Shown one piece after another: positions 22,033-32,940 of a stretch of DNA of 64,000 nt; within the stretch, counting starts at the first letter, position 1, and the number at the start of each line of letters is the position of its first letter. The notes below the pieces were generated by a model. The model saw only the letters and a list, made by a program, of their open reading frames with translations, had not been told where the DNA came from and searched no databases. This DNA comes from Psococerastis gibbosa (Eukaryota > Arthropoda > Insecta > Psocodea > Psocidae). The position numbers and the translations under genes are program-made. The DNA lies in assembly GCA_963971405.1 (NCBI GenBank), contig OZ020484.1:34060770-34124769 (forward strand), written 5' to 3'.

Positions 22033-23428
22033 TGCTGTGAATAGGCATGGATTTAATTGTTTTAAACAAGATTTAAAAATGCGCGGGAAATTCAAGTTAA
22101 TAAATGGATCCTCGGTTATATTTTTGGCGGGTTTTTAACTTACTAGGACTCTTCGGTAAAATAATATTTCATTCATTCTTTCATTCAAGTGTTTTCCTCC
22201 ACACCACAAAATAACAATCTTTCCACAACGCGAAAATATGCAAATGAATCATCCATACCAATTTCATTGGAATGCTCCGCATAGTATAATTATAGTATAA
22301 TTATAACAAGTTAGTGAAAATTGGGTACACATTTAAAGGAAAATAAAATTTCACTAGGCTGTATAATAATTTTCAAATCGAACAAACAAGAGTGGTTAAA
22401 GTTTGTGGGGTTGGGAGTACAGTGAGGGGCGGGGAGAGGGGGGGGATAAATAACAGACCCCTCTGCCGGAGCACACATTGCAAATAAGCCTCATTTTAAT
22501 TAACGACAGCAGCTTAATTATCACGTAATTGTGTTATTTCCAAACTATAATTATTATCCCCATATATCAGCCAGCGAGCGAAACATATGGGACCATAAGA
22601 AGATTTCATTACTCTATGTTTTATTAATAAATTATTTTTCTGTGGAGAAAAGTTAAATAATCAATACAATTTATCACAGGTTACTAATGTTACTGTCGTA
22701 ATTATATGGCTATTTTAGTCAGGTGTCTTACTGAAATGCAAGATAAGTATTTTATATAATTTGTGAAATCGTTATTTGTCATGTAAATTATTGTACGTAT
22801 TTGGGGGTTTAGCTTAGGCCCTATCTCTAAAGTGGACTCTGACAAAAAAAAAACATTTTTTTGTTCTCTCACAATAGGCATTCTTTGCAAAACTTGGTTC
22901 GGCTATACAGGAGGAAAAGTGCTGTCTCGCAAAATACGAGGCACGCCTTTCAAAGTGTTAACGCGTCTAAGGTAGTTTTCAAAGTTTTCACTTTAGAAAT
23001 AGCTAGCCTACATCTCAAAGGTAAATAAATCCGTTTTCTCAAGCGTTAAAAGTTTAATTTGCTAACGACTTTCCGTGATTTACAACTTTCTAAGTGACTC
23101 TTCGCATTTCCAGCACGTTTAGAATTGGACACAGATCGAAAAGGTACAGTACAGTTAGCCTTCTTTACTTATTTGAGAATTTTCCAAGTTTTCCAGTCTC
23201 TTTTGAAATACAGTTACTTTATTATTCCTTCCACGCCCAAGTAATACAATAGATTTTAAACACATCCAGGTGCAAACAAAAAGACCCGAAGAAATGTACA
23301 TAATAGCCTCCCGACCCTTTCTTTGACCTGATTCAACCGGTTCTGCTTCTGATTTTGCACTGTTTTGAGCATCGATATGAGCAAATGAGGAACTTTTGTA
23401 TAAAAGTCCAACGTGGCAAAATTCCCTT
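22033..23428. other. Non-coding, no gene seen
   Basis: The block GCGCGGGAAATTCAAGTTAA at about 22,081 also forms both arms of the palindrome at 30.34-30.72 kb. The remainder is AT-rich with no coding or RNA signal. Confidence 0.45.
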
Positions 23429-23436
23429 CTCTGATT

Positions 23437-23605
23437 CAGGCCCGTACCCAAGGGGGGGGGGGGCATGGCCCCCCTAAATTTGATAAAAAAATAATAAATA
23501 ATGTAAGAATTTTAGCTAAACATACTAAAATCACTACGGATGTACCTATCATTTATAAAAAATTTGTTCTTGCCCCCCCCAAATCAAATCCTGGGTACGG
23601 GCCTG
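23437..23605. mobile_element. hAT-type mini-element, poly-G group
   Basis: Ends CAGGCCCGTACCCA and TGGGTACGGGCCTG are exact complements. Flanking 8-mers are CTCTGATT (23,429-23,436) and CACTGATT (23,606-23,613), 7/8 identical. G and C runs just inside each end can pair (GGGGG...GCCCCCC). 169 bp, non-coding. Confidence 0.88.
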
Positions 23606-23721
23606 CACTGATTGGTCCCGTGCGTCACAAATCACAAATCACGCCTAGTTCGATTACCCTATATGAAAGTTTTCCATTTTAATGTCCCAGTGGCGGATCG
23701 CCATGTCCACTCGTTCCTTAA

Positions 23722-23905
23722 CTTGGTTAAGTCGACCTTACAATGTCATTGGTAAGCATATCTGAGGTTGCCCATTGGCTCTTGTGGTTGGTGTGGGTTG
23801 ACTTTGAGGAGTAAACTAATTTGCCATCGGCTAGAAATTCATTTCGAAACAATACCCATAAATTATGTCTAAAAACCGATGGTGTCACTGGCAGGCAAGG
23901 TTCAA
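23722..23905 (+). repeat. Dispersed repeat U, copy 2
   Basis: AATGTCATTGGTAAGC, GAGGTTGCCCATTGGCTC, GTGTGGGTTGACTTTGAG and GCTAGAAATTCATTTCG match the minus-strand block at 31,711-31,824 in order. Confidence 0.6.
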
Positions 23906-24630
23906 TAAAAAGCTTCAATAATTTAATATAGTCCTCAACAATTTTATTTTCAAATGTGGATACCTGGCGGTGTCAGAGCGTAAAAATGTTTAAAAAACGT
24001 ACGTTTATTTATTATATCCACTTCCTACTTTATGGCCTTGTTCCCTTGAAGGCTGGATCAACCTTGGATAATATTAGATTACTAATTTGCCGCCGGAAAG
24101 CAATGAAGGGACTCATGAAACAGTGGGAGACAGCGAACAACAAATCCCAAAGGAAACGCTTTGCGAAGTTTTGCCACTTAAAAATGTATATACCTTGGTA
24201 TTAGTGAGTTCTCAGCATTAGGTGCCGCCAAATAATACTTTCTATCTGCAATATACTGCAGGGGTACTCACGTACTCGTGATAGAGGGGAAAAAGTCGGA
24301 GAAAATAGGAATTAAAATAAAAAAGTAAATTAATATAAATTAGTAAACACATTTTCCATTGTACTTCAGATTTATTTAGGGTCTGTTTGCTTTTTCGTTG
24401 GTTGGAATAATCCAGTTGGTGATGGAGAACTATAAAAATTTCCTTTGGCTCGGGGTCTTTCCAACTGTAATGGGTTTTGTGGAAAAACAACTGCTGGGCA
24501 TGTTACTGACCAAAACATCCCAAATAAAGCAGTGGCGGTGATCCCTATATCTGCAACCAATAACGCGGCTTTCCATACTTAGCGGACCATATTGGAACTG
24601 ACCCTTTGAACTATATTTAACTTAACTTAC
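23906..24630. other. Non-coding; SINE D tail fragment inside
   Basis: At about 24,470-24,560 the words GGGCATGTTACTGACC and AAAACATCCCAAATAAAGCAG match the SINE D tail at 34.2 kb. No gene recognised elsewhere. Confidence 0.45.
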
Positions 24631-24760
24631 CCAGCTCTTCGTCGATCTCTCTCCCGTGCTAATTTGGCTCTCCGTCTCAGACAACAGATAACCAGGAGGG
24701 CCAGAAGGGGGAACCCAAATATGCACGAGACTATTGTCACTATCACGGATTCCGGCGATA
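24631..24760 (-). CDS. Candidate internal exon encoding a membrane segment
   Basis: On the minus strand a 130-bp open stretch is bounded by GTTGTTTCAG before it (24,761-24,770) and GTAAGTTAAG after it (24,621-24,630), both strong splice consensus sites. Read with two leading bases it gives 42 codons: a hydrophobic run of about 21 residues (VIVTIVSCIFGFPLLALLVI) followed by a basic stretch CCLRRRAKLARERDRRRAG. That is the layout of a single-pass type I membrane protein just after the bilayer. Both ends lie within codons, as expected of an internal exon. I do not recognise the family and found no neighbouring exon, so it may be one exon of a gene with long introns or a chance arrangement. Confidence 0.45.
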
Positions 24761-25039
24761 CTGAAACAACAATGCAAACGGTCGGTAAACACAAATAAAC
24801 ACCAACAATTCAATATGCATGTACAACATCTGTAGACATGTTTATTTCTCGTAGAGCAAAACAAACCAATAAATGGATTTTAAAGAGTTAAAGAGTGACT
24901 TGGGATAGAAAGCTAGCTTTCTTATTTTTAAGAGGATGTGGAACGTGGATATTGGTCACCCCTGCTGGATCATGCAAAAATGAGTATCTACTGTACCTTA
25001 GTTTCTACTTTTAATTTTTAATTAATTTACTACGTAATA

Positions 25040-25305
25040 TATTATATATTTCGGCCTATATATAAAGAGTTGGTCTATCCACGTTGTGGAGGACTATTAC
25101 ATACAGAATATCATAGGGTATTTTTAATTTTTGGTGCTGCCATTTCTCCATGAACTTTACCTTAAGGTCATTAAATAATACAATACCAAAAATTAAAATT
25201 TCCTATGATTGTAAATGAAGTGGGCTGAGTCCTCTACAACTTCCGTAGACCAATTTTTTATATACTTACTTAGTAAATAAAATATCAAATAACAACCGAT
25301 CAATG
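25040..25305. mobile_element. Diverged hairpin MITE related to the GTAGAAGAC family
   Basis: Left arm words GAGTTGGTCTATCCACGTTG and GGAGGACTATTACATACAG match right arm words CCTCTACAACTTCCGTAGAC in inverted order around an ATTAAATAATAC centre. The arm plan matches the hairpins at 7.4 and 15.8 kb, but the ends are eroded. Confidence 0.5.
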
Positions 25306-25594
25306 CAGGGGTTACTAAAACATCTACGATCAATTACGATGCGATTTAAGAGAATGCCTCTTAAATCCCAAAACTAACCAAAATCATAAAGATGTTCATT
25401 AAAGCCCGCACTCAATAAAATTTTCATAAGGTAGGTAATAAACACTACAATGCTATTCATTACAGACTGGTGACAATGACACTCAGAGAAAAAAATCGGC
25501 CATTTGCCAAAATGGTTTCTTAGAAACCCTTGCGGAAGCCAAAGTGTCGGAGTCGAGACTTGAAAGGAGCCTGCCTCGGTTGTGGCTGAGACTC

Positions 25595-26214
25595 TAGTCC
25601 AAGGCCCAGATCCATAATATACACGACGAAGTGGGTCATTCCAGTGAGGGACGCCAAGCCATGGATTCTAATTTAACCAAGTGAAATAAAAGATTATAAT
25701 GCGCCCCTCAACAGCAAAAGAAAAATTGTTATTATTATTATTATTATTATTATATTTTATACCAATAACAACAACAAAATTAATTACATAGTTGACATAC
25801 TGCAAGGCGCTAGCCCGTGTGCGGTTTAGTACATTATATTAGTACATGCATAAGTGGGATGCACCGAACTGGTGCAAAATTATGCAGGGCATTGCGAATA
25901 TTAGACATTGTTATTTTCAATGACTAGTATTCTATTGCATAATTTAGCAGTAATAATAAACGATTTTATCACAGTGAAGAAAGTTTCAGAACAAATTTAA
26001 ATTTTCCGTTATATTGCATTGCACAGCAGACGACGGTTAGTTAAATCAGATTAGGAGAGAAAGTACCTAAAAATTAATAGTTTAGAGTCCGAGGCCCGAA
26101 ACATACACGACGAAAGGAAGTGGGTCATTCCAGTGAGGGACACCAAAACATGGATTCTAATATAACCAAGTGAAATATAAGATTATAATGCGCCCCTCAA
26201 CAGCAAAAGAAAAA

Positions 26215-26245
<31 letters not shown>

Positions 26246-26700
26246 ATTTTATGCCAACAACAACAACAAAATTAATTACATAGTTGACATACTACAAGGC
26301 GCTAGCCCGTGTGCGGTTTGGTACATTATATTAGTACATGCATATGTGGGATGCACCGAACTGGTGCAAAATTATGCAGGGCATTGCGAATATTAGACAT
26401 TGTTATTTTCAATGAATAGTATTCTACTGCATAATTTAGCAGTAATAATAAACGATTTTGTCACAGTAAAGAAAGTTTTAGAACAAATTCAAATTTTCCG
26501 TTATATTGCATTGCACAGCAGTTAAACCAGATTAGGAGGGAAAGTACCTAAAAATTAATATTTTAGAGTCCGAGGCCCGAGGCATACACGACGAAGTGGG
26601 TCATTCCAGTGAGGGACGCCAAAACATGGATTGTAATATACCGTAACCAAATGAAATATAAGAAAAAAAATAATGCATCCCTCAACAGCATTGTTAATAT
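25595..26700 (+). repeat. Tandem repeat of about 485 bp, 2.3 copies
   Basis: Units begin at about 25,591, 26,081 and 26,562 (spacing about 490 and 481) with the text GTCC.AGGCCC..., GAAGTGGGTCATTCCAGTGA and CGCCCCTCAACAGC. Each full unit contains a (TTA)n microsatellite (25,727-25,753 and 26,218-26,246), ATACTGCAAGGCGCTAGCC and TTTTCCGTTATATTGCATTG. Units are about 95% alike by eye; the third breaks off around 26,700. No frame is preserved between units, so non-coding. Confidence 0.92.
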
Positions 26701-27689
26701 TTATGTATAGAAGCTCAAGGGTACATGCAGCAGAATGATAGGACTTGAAAACGTTAGAAAAGCGTCGCATTAAAATCACTTCTCTCTTTATTATCTGCCA
26801 TCTGTGAAATGTAGTGAGCTCCCATTCCTTTTTTCATAATTTTACAATTCTGGATATATTGTAAGGCGTAGAACATAAAACCTTATAAGCTTCTACACAG
26901 TCCTATACAGTATATACAATATATCGTACATCTAGATAAATTTCCCGGGAAACCATTGGATGGAGCATCTGGGAGCTGTTATCATTTTCTTCAACATCCT
27001 ATTTATGTGAAATGTGCGATATTTCTCACCCTTTACAATTTCCTCTTTATATATTGCTTGATGGTCTGTTGTGTGATGAGTCAAATAATTGGCTTGGAAC
27101 AAAAGCGTCTCTTTTACGGTGGAAGAACCAAAAGTCACGAAATTAGAATTTCGCAAGAAATGTTGATCATGGAGTCATAAATGAGAGTAGAAGTGGAAGA
27201 AAGGCTCTTCTCAACATTTTGATACCTACATAGGAAGCAGCCGGCACAAACACCGTATGTCACCGGTTTTTGAAGGCTCGTGGACCTAACCACCTTACAT
27301 TTTTTCACGCCTACAAAAACCTGTGGGCCAACAATGTTATGTACAATTTCTTCTTCTGCTTCATCTAATACTCATTTAAACCTCAATGATAGATATTTTT
27401 TGAGGAATTTGATTCTAGCCTACATAAAACTTGAAGTGGAATAGAATTCTACAGGTTTAAATTTTATTAAATATTACTATGGTTGTCCAAATTGTTCTGC
27501 GATATTAATTTTTATGTTGATACATTAATGAGACTTTGTACATTTTGTGTACCGGTATATAGTCAAATTAATAGATCAAATTTCGAGTTTTGAGGAATTA
27601 GTTGAAGAAGATCGTGTCCCAAATGCTGGGGTCGTGAGGTGAATGGATACAGAAGCTGGTGATGGTGATAAATGAAAAGTATCGCCTTC
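26701..27689. other. Non-coding, no gene seen
   Basis: AT-rich unique DNA. The two overlapping opposite short frames at 26.93-27.18 kb have no domain match I recognise. Confidence 0.45.
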
Positions 27690-27865
27690 TGCATGTAATA
27701 ATTCAAGGGAAGATAGAAGAAGAACAGCCTGGCTGAACAACCTGAGGCAGTGGTTTGGCAAGCCCTTTTCAGAGCAGCTGTCTTCAAGGTACAAATTACC
27801 ATGATCATCGCCAATCTTAGATGGGAGAGGTATTTGAAGAAGAAGAAGATTAAGTGGAAAAAGGA
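27690..27865 (+). pseudogene. LINE ORF2 C-terminal relic
   Basis: Reads, with two frame shifts, IIQGKIE, then RRRTAWLNNLRQWFGK, then LFRAAVFKVQITMIIANLRW. This is the characteristic C-terminal tail of a widespread animal LINE ORF2 (linker, W.RN.R.W, then MIAN.R). A stop in one frame and the frame changes show decay. An AAG-rich tail follows at 27,836. Confidence 0.75.
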
Positions 27866-28381
27866 ATGTTACTCGATATCTCCGTGAACAGGATATGTTG
27901 TCGTCACTGACCCCGACTGCTTAAAATTCTCTTCTTTTGAATGTGGATTTGACTAAAAACCATCTTCTCGAATACCATTTTCATTACGGTTTTTTTAATT
28001 ACTACCATCTTATTAATTTTTGATTGAACTCTTCCACCCGACATGTGCACTATCTGTTTTTACTTACAAATCATGTTCCACAATAAATTGTGCCCAATCG
28101 GTGTTTTTTATACATACATATTTCGGTTAAATTATACAATCATGTAATCAACAAGTAATCGAAGAACAAGTCCCGGAAAACATAACCCATGTCTTAATAA
28201 TATTAATAAAGATATACGGTATTCATTCCTCGATAATTTATGGTTATAGCTCCTCCTTATATAAGAATGTATAAAGTAAAATCGTCTACCATGGCGATTT
28301 TATTCAGAGCAGTAAAGTTACAGTATAATTCCACATCAAAATGTCAACCATACTTTTTAAGAAGGTAGGCCTATTATATAA
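27866..28381. other. Non-coding, no gene seen
   Basis: AT-rich sequence with no supported feature. Confidence 0.4.
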
Positions 28382-28445
28382 TGGAAAGTAGAAAATCGGC
28401 ACCCCAAATTCGGATGATTTTATTAAAATTTAATAATAAATTCCA
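28382..28445. mobile_element. Tip fragment of hairpin MITE (AATTGGCACCCC type)
   Basis: AGTAGAAAATCGGCACCCCA followed by AATTCGG matches the left tip of the 7.4-kb element. The rest has been lost or replaced by an ATTT repeat. Confidence 0.4.
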
Positions 28446-28499
28446 ACCACTCAAAATAATTTATCTATTTTATTTATTTATTTATTTATTTTTTATATT

Positions 28500-28678
28500 T
28501 TTGTTTAAAAGTATTATTCACATATAAACAATTCAATGAATGTATTCGAATAACCTCTTCAGTCGTCTCTGTAGGTAATGCCTGTGTTGAGTTACGACAA
28601 GTCTCCGATCGCATGATGTGTAGAGACTCGCACGTACACACGCAAGTACAAACAAGCTACCACTATGCCATCGAAGGC
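28500..28678 (-). mobile_element. SINE family A copy
   Basis: Minus-strand order: A-box region near 28,670, CGATCGGAGACTTGTCG complement at about 28,605, CTCTTCAG block at 28,553 and an A/T-rich end. Confidence 0.75.
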
Positions 28679-29777
28679 CATATTATACAAATGAATAAAT
28701 GGGAAATAACGTAGGTGTATATATGGGTTCACTCATACCAGTTCTTTCTTTTATATTGTAATAATAAGGCTACATCATAATTATTTTCGAGTTATATTTT
28801 TTTTTAGTTATTAATTAAATTGGGTTGGAAGTGTTCCCTGGACTCATTTAGTTTTTAATGGCACTTACTTTTATCTGCAGCTCTCAGCTGAGTATCTCAC
28901 TCCACTTCAGCTCCACTACACAGATAACCAGCTGCCTAGCTCATTAAAATGTACTCAACGCTTTCATTGGAGTTTTATTAAAAAATTGCCTGTGCGAATC
29001 AAGTAAGGTTGGAAGGTATCATTAAGGCAAACTGCTCCATTTTTTATTACAAAATCAAGATATACTGTACAAGAAATATAGCAGAGCTGAGGAATTAGTA
29101 AATAGAAGACAAGATCCTCTACATTCTCTATATTTTGTTATAGGCTATTGCATAGTTGCTGGTTAGATAGGAGACAATAAAAAAAGTGTTTAAAATTCCC
29201 TACCTATGAGAAGTGTTGGAAAGGGTAGCTTGGGAGTTGAGAAGACGCACAGAATTTTCAATTGCGTTTTATTCCATTAACATGTTGAGGGACTATCTCA
29301 TTAACTGCGAGCCGCCAGTAGAGAACTGTACATAATTTTAATGGGTGTGTATTGCCTGACGCAATTACCAAATCCCAACAGCGCGGCAAGTGGGACAAGT
29401 CTGACAAGTTACCGGCAATTTCAATCATGTACAATGTTATTGAGACCATCAAACTTAGCGGCTTATATTGGATGCACAATGTATTTAGATCGGTGGTTGG
29501 ACTGTGGGTTGCTGAAAGTCAAATACCGGTAAGAAGCGCTATTTTTCCACTAGTTGTGGCTATTTAATAGTTTAAGTATAGTAGTAGGTAATCAATTTAA
29601 TTTTATAACAAAAGTCTCTAAAATACTTAATACCCCCATTTTTGGGGCTAGGCATTCATCGACTGGGAAGATGGGGCTTTACATTTCTGAGAACAAATTG
29701 CCGCAAAATTATAACAAAAAACAGCTCAAACAAAAGTTGTTGGTACCTACGTTCATGATGAAAACTGACAGACTGAC
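28679..29777. other. Non-coding, no gene seen
   Basis: GGGTTCACTCATACCAGTTC at 28,724 matches the right tip of repeat R1. Otherwise unique AT-rich DNA; small open frames near 29.3-29.6 kb have no recognised domain. Confidence 0.45.
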
Positions 29778-29951
29778 ATGAAGAACCAGTAGAAAGTGAA
29801 CTTCCAAACGTTTCGTCAACATCTGTGGTCGACATCTTCAGTGGCGCTGCGTAGACTGCGAAGGTTGTAACTCGGTGGCTCCGTAGCGAGCTTTGGAAGT
29901 TCACTTTCAATTCAACCACGGCCCATCAGCCCGGATTCTACTGGTTCTTCA
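29778..29951. repeat. Double inverted repeat around a CGTTTCGTCAACATC core
   Basis: An outer 17-bp inverted repeat, ATGAAGAACCAGTAGAA, encloses an inner 14-bp inverted repeat, AGTGAACTTCCAAA, about 90 bp apart. The core contains GTCAACATCTGTGGTCGACATCTTCAGTGG, whose minus strand reads MSTTDVDETF. This resembles terminal modules seen in some arthropod retroelements, but I cannot assign a family. Confidence 0.6.
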
Positions 29952-29964
29952 TTTGACTCCGGCC

Positions 29965-30125
29965 GTGAAAGCCTTTGCAGTTACATAGACAGACTGTCAT
30001 TTCATAGAAACCACTTTTTTGGGTTCCTGGGACCTCTAAACGTGTAAATCTACTGAAATCTCGAAATCGAAAATTTCGACCTTTCCTTTCATGTCCTTTA
30101 CTAACGTATAAATAGGAAAGCAAAG
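29965..30125 (-). repeat. Repeat R1 fragment
   Basis: CAGACTGTCATTTCATAGAAAC, then CACTTTTTTGGGTTCCTGG, GACCTCTAAACGTGTAAATC and ATCTCGAAATCGAAAATTTC match the left part of R1 in reverse orientation. Confidence 0.7.
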
Positions 30126-30342
30126 AAATAAAATATGCTTACAAGTGTGCTGGTGTCTTTCTTGGGTAATTTGAGGCTTGTGCTAACAAATATGATTGTT
30201 TCAATTAAAAATTTAAAAATTCAGCCACTTACCCCCATCACCCAGGATCCTGCAGATGACGGGCCAATAAGTATAGGGGATAACAGCCCGCATCATTTTC
30301 CGTTTACATTAAATTAAATTTTACTGGAAAATAATTTCACTG

Positions 30343-30724
30343 CTGCAGCCCGATCATGGCTATTTGGTATTGTTATAATACCGGGGTTCATTTTTTAACA
30401 TCGCAGTAGTAAGGTGTCACGTGGTGCTGTTAAAATATGCGCGGGAAATTCAAATTAATAAATTATTTGAATACTAGAGAATGGTTGCATTGTTTAATAA
30501 TTGAAGAAACTACTAATAAACATTAAAATGCACAGGTAGAATTTGGAAATATAATAAGAATTTTAATTGATGTGTCTACATCTAAGGGAGAAAAAATTGA
30601 AAGCTCACCAAAAATATTGATTTATCAATTTGAATTTCCCGCGCATTTTGGACTCGTTTTTTTAAAACAATTGAATAAACCCCGGTATTATAATAATCCC
30701 AAGTCGCCATGATCAGGCTGCAGA
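30343..30724. mobile_element. Large palindromic element with CTGCAG ends
   Basis: Left tip CTGCAGCCCGATCATGGCTA and ATTATAACAATACC..CCGGGGTT-type text pair with AACCCCGGTATTATAATAAT and CGCCATGATCAGGCTGCAG at the right. A second inner pair is GCGCGGGAAATTCAAATTAA with TTGAATTTCCCGCGCATTT. The tips also occur on family P at 32.59-32.76 kb, so the two families share ends but differ inside. Non-coding. Confidence 0.75.
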
Positions 30725-31384
30725 TAGACCGGAAATACTAACACTGGCCAGGTTTCGATTGTTCGTAAGAAGAACTTCACACGATTTTCTATCTCACACC
30801 AAAATGCCAATGCCCAGCGCCGGCATTGGGTACCGCCCATATTAAATGTTAGTTTCTCACCCCCTTTTGAAGGAGGGAAAATTTCCAATAACCCGAGGAG
30901 GTTCCTGCCAGCCACCGCTCGTGAAATATTGGATGCTCTAATTGGATCATTGGATCAAGTCCAATTGTTAGTAAATTTGTCATGTTCTCCTATTCCTCTC
31001 CAATTAATCTTGTCGTGTAGAAGTCACAATTGACATTTATTACTTTCGTATTAGAACTGTATTAAAATCCATACGGTATGCGATATTTTAGTTAATTGTC
31101 ACTATAAAATAAGAAGTGTATGGGAATAGCACTGTAGTGAGTACCGTTATGATCAAAATCCAGCCAATGGCGCAGTTTCTATACTTCTTGTTGGAAATAT
31201 TGACCTGCAGTCCGACAAATTTGAACGTTGTGAACCCGGTTTCTGCTGTGGGTAATGGTCTCAATGAGAATGGACATGGTAGAGATTGCCTGAACCTGTC
31301 AGTAAGCAAACACTTGCTGGTCTGACTAGTAGTGGGATTGTATCGTGCCCTGCCAGCGACCCCATAGGTTTCCGGGCATTATTC
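30725..31384. other. Non-coding, no gene seen
   Basis: No coding frame with domain support and no repeat recognised apart from short AT-rich words. Confidence 0.4.
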
Positions 31385-31392
31385 GTATTGTT

Positions 31393-31703
31393 CAGAGGCG
31401 TAACGTTGGGGGGGGGGGGGCACGGTCCAACTTGCCTCCCCAGCTCCTTTTTGGGGGGGGGGGCTTTGCCCGCCCTCGAGCATTGTAAGGCGTGGTTCAT
31501 ACTTCATGGTCCCCTTTGCAGCAACATGAATATAAGCATTCCTTTTTTAGCTTTGTAAAATCTACAGCTATACTTTACAACTATTAAAATGCGTAAAACC
31601 AGATTTTGCTCTTATATTTTCAATTTTTCCTTTTCCTGCCTGATGACGCCATAAGGTCTACTTAGTTTTGCCCCCGCCATCATTCTAAAACTTTACGCCT
31701 CTG
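31393..31703. mobile_element. hAT-type mini-element, poly-G group
   Basis: Ends CAGAGGCGTAA and TTTACGCCTCTG. Exact 8-bp duplications GTATTGTT lie at 31,385-31,392 and 31,704-31,711. Inside are two poly-G tracts (31,410-31,420 and 31,454-31,463). 311 bp, non-coding. It inserted at the edge of repeat U. Confidence 0.95.
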
Positions 31704-31710
31704 GTATTGT

Positions 31711-31824
31711 TTCCGAATGAATTTCTAGCCATTGGCAAACTGGTTCACTTCTCGTGATGTCAACCCACGCACACCGACTACCAATGGGCAACCTCAGGCC
31801 TCGCACATCTGTACCATTGACATT
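31711..31824 (-). repeat. Dispersed repeat U, copy 3, between two hAT insertions
   Basis: Minus-strand match to 23,722-23,905. Its left and right edges carry the target duplications of the hAT-type elements at 31,393-31,703 and 31,825-32,107, so both inserted into or beside this older repeat. Confidence 0.65.
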
Positions 31825-32107
31825 CAGTGCCGAAATTGCGTGGGGGAACTTTCTCAGGTGGAAAAAGCTTCCACTCTTAGAAGAATATTCCACTATCATT
31901 TTTAAGACATGGAGACTCAGGATGCAAAATAGAATAGAGTACGTGTAAAGAAGCGATTAATCAATAATGCCACGGCACGTTCCAATTTCCCACCAAATAT
32001 TTCGACAAGTTTATTTATTTGCTATAGTTCGTTGTTTTAGTTTTTTTTTATTGCGGTTTTGTATTTTGCGGCTTTTTGTGGGGGCCCCATAGTCAAACTC
32101 GGCACTG
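31825..32107. mobile_element. hAT-type element with CAGTGCCG ends
   Basis: Left end CAGTGCCGAAATTGCGTGGG, right end CTCGGCACTG, exact 8-bp target duplications TTGACATT at 31,817-31,824 and 32,108-32,115. 283 bp without coding capacity. Same end type as the element at 2,840. Confidence 0.92.
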
Positions 32108-32327
32108 TTGACATTGTAACAGATGTTAGCTCGACTTAACCATGGAAATGTGTCACAGTTCTTTTATTACCAAGCCTATCGAGGTCGTGTTCTTTCGTAG
32201 GCTAGTTGAATTTCAAAGACACCTTCTGAATCGAAGTTCAAAATAATTTTTATTGACTTACTATGAGTTAATTTCTTATCCGAGTCTCTACTAAACGTGC
32301 TCTGCTTTAAATCGTACCTGTTGGGTA

Positions 32328-32440
32328 GGCATCGACGATGGAGAAATCTGAAGGTCTTTTACTCTGTGCCTGGGAGACGGGCGCAGGAGAATCAGGGTGG
32401 CCATCATTGTCCGCAGCTTCAACCAGACTACCAGACATCA
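32328..32440 (-). CDS. Possible first coding exon, family unknown
   Basis: On the minus strand an ATG at about 32,437 opens a 40-odd codon frame starting MSGSLVEAADNDGHPDSPAP and ending SDFSIVDAYPTG. It is followed by a GTACGAT donor-like site. Codon content is more GC-rich than the surroundings, and the bases upstream include a stop in frame, consistent with a start here. No domain recognised and no downstream exon found. A decayed match to its 3' end lies at 8,365-8,410, which also allows a repeat origin. Confidence 0.25.
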
Positions 32441-32587
32441 GGTACACTTTTCACATGGATCTGAAACAGACAGACAGTGATTTTGAAATATCCTCAGTAT
32501 ATAGTTAGCTTATGGAATTTTGTTTCGTAATAAGGTAAGCCCATATGCCCATAAGCCTGGTGGGCTGTTGCGCCACCACTGAGTATT

Positions 32588-32760
32588 ACTACTACCTGCA
32601 GGCTGATCATGGCGATTGGTATTAACTTTCTCCTGGGATTAAAACTGTAAACAAACAAATTTTGAATGGCACTTTCCATTATAAAATTATCTTGTTTACA
32701 TTTTTAACACCAGGGTTTTATATTAACCCCGGTATTATAATCGCCATGATCAGCCTGCTG
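32588..32760. mobile_element. Palindromic MITE family P, copy 4 (CTGCAGG tips)
   Basis: Left GCAGGCTGATCATGGCGATT, right ATAATCGCCATGATCAGCCTGC in complement. Arms contain TTAACTTTCTCCTGGGATTA and TTTTTAACACCAGGGTT, and the core TTTCCATTATAAAATTATC. The best preserved palindrome of this family in the window. Confidence 0.75.
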
Positions 32761-32812
32761 TTCCTCATAACCATTTTTCTTAGTGATATTCAAATTTCGA
32801 ATTCGAGTTATC

Positions 32813-32940
32813 CTTTTAAATAAATAAAAAATAAATAAATAATGACATTTTATTATATTACTAAGCCAACCAAGCGGAGCTATAAATCACTCACTTACAC
32901 TCAACTAGGAAACCCCACGACCGCCTGCTTTTGCGTAAAC
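32813..32940 (-). mobile_element. SINE family B, head-truncated
   Basis: Tail ATAAATAAATAAT, then ACTAAGCCAACCAAGCGGAG, CACTCAACTAGGAAACCCC and GACCGCCTGCTTTTGC. The tRNA head is missing beyond 32,940. Confidence 0.7.

Noticed and set aside
23155-23420. Possible partner exon for the membrane-segment exon at 24.63 kb
   Set aside because: No clear splice sites with matching phase and no recognisable family; the frame runs into a poly-G hAT-type element.
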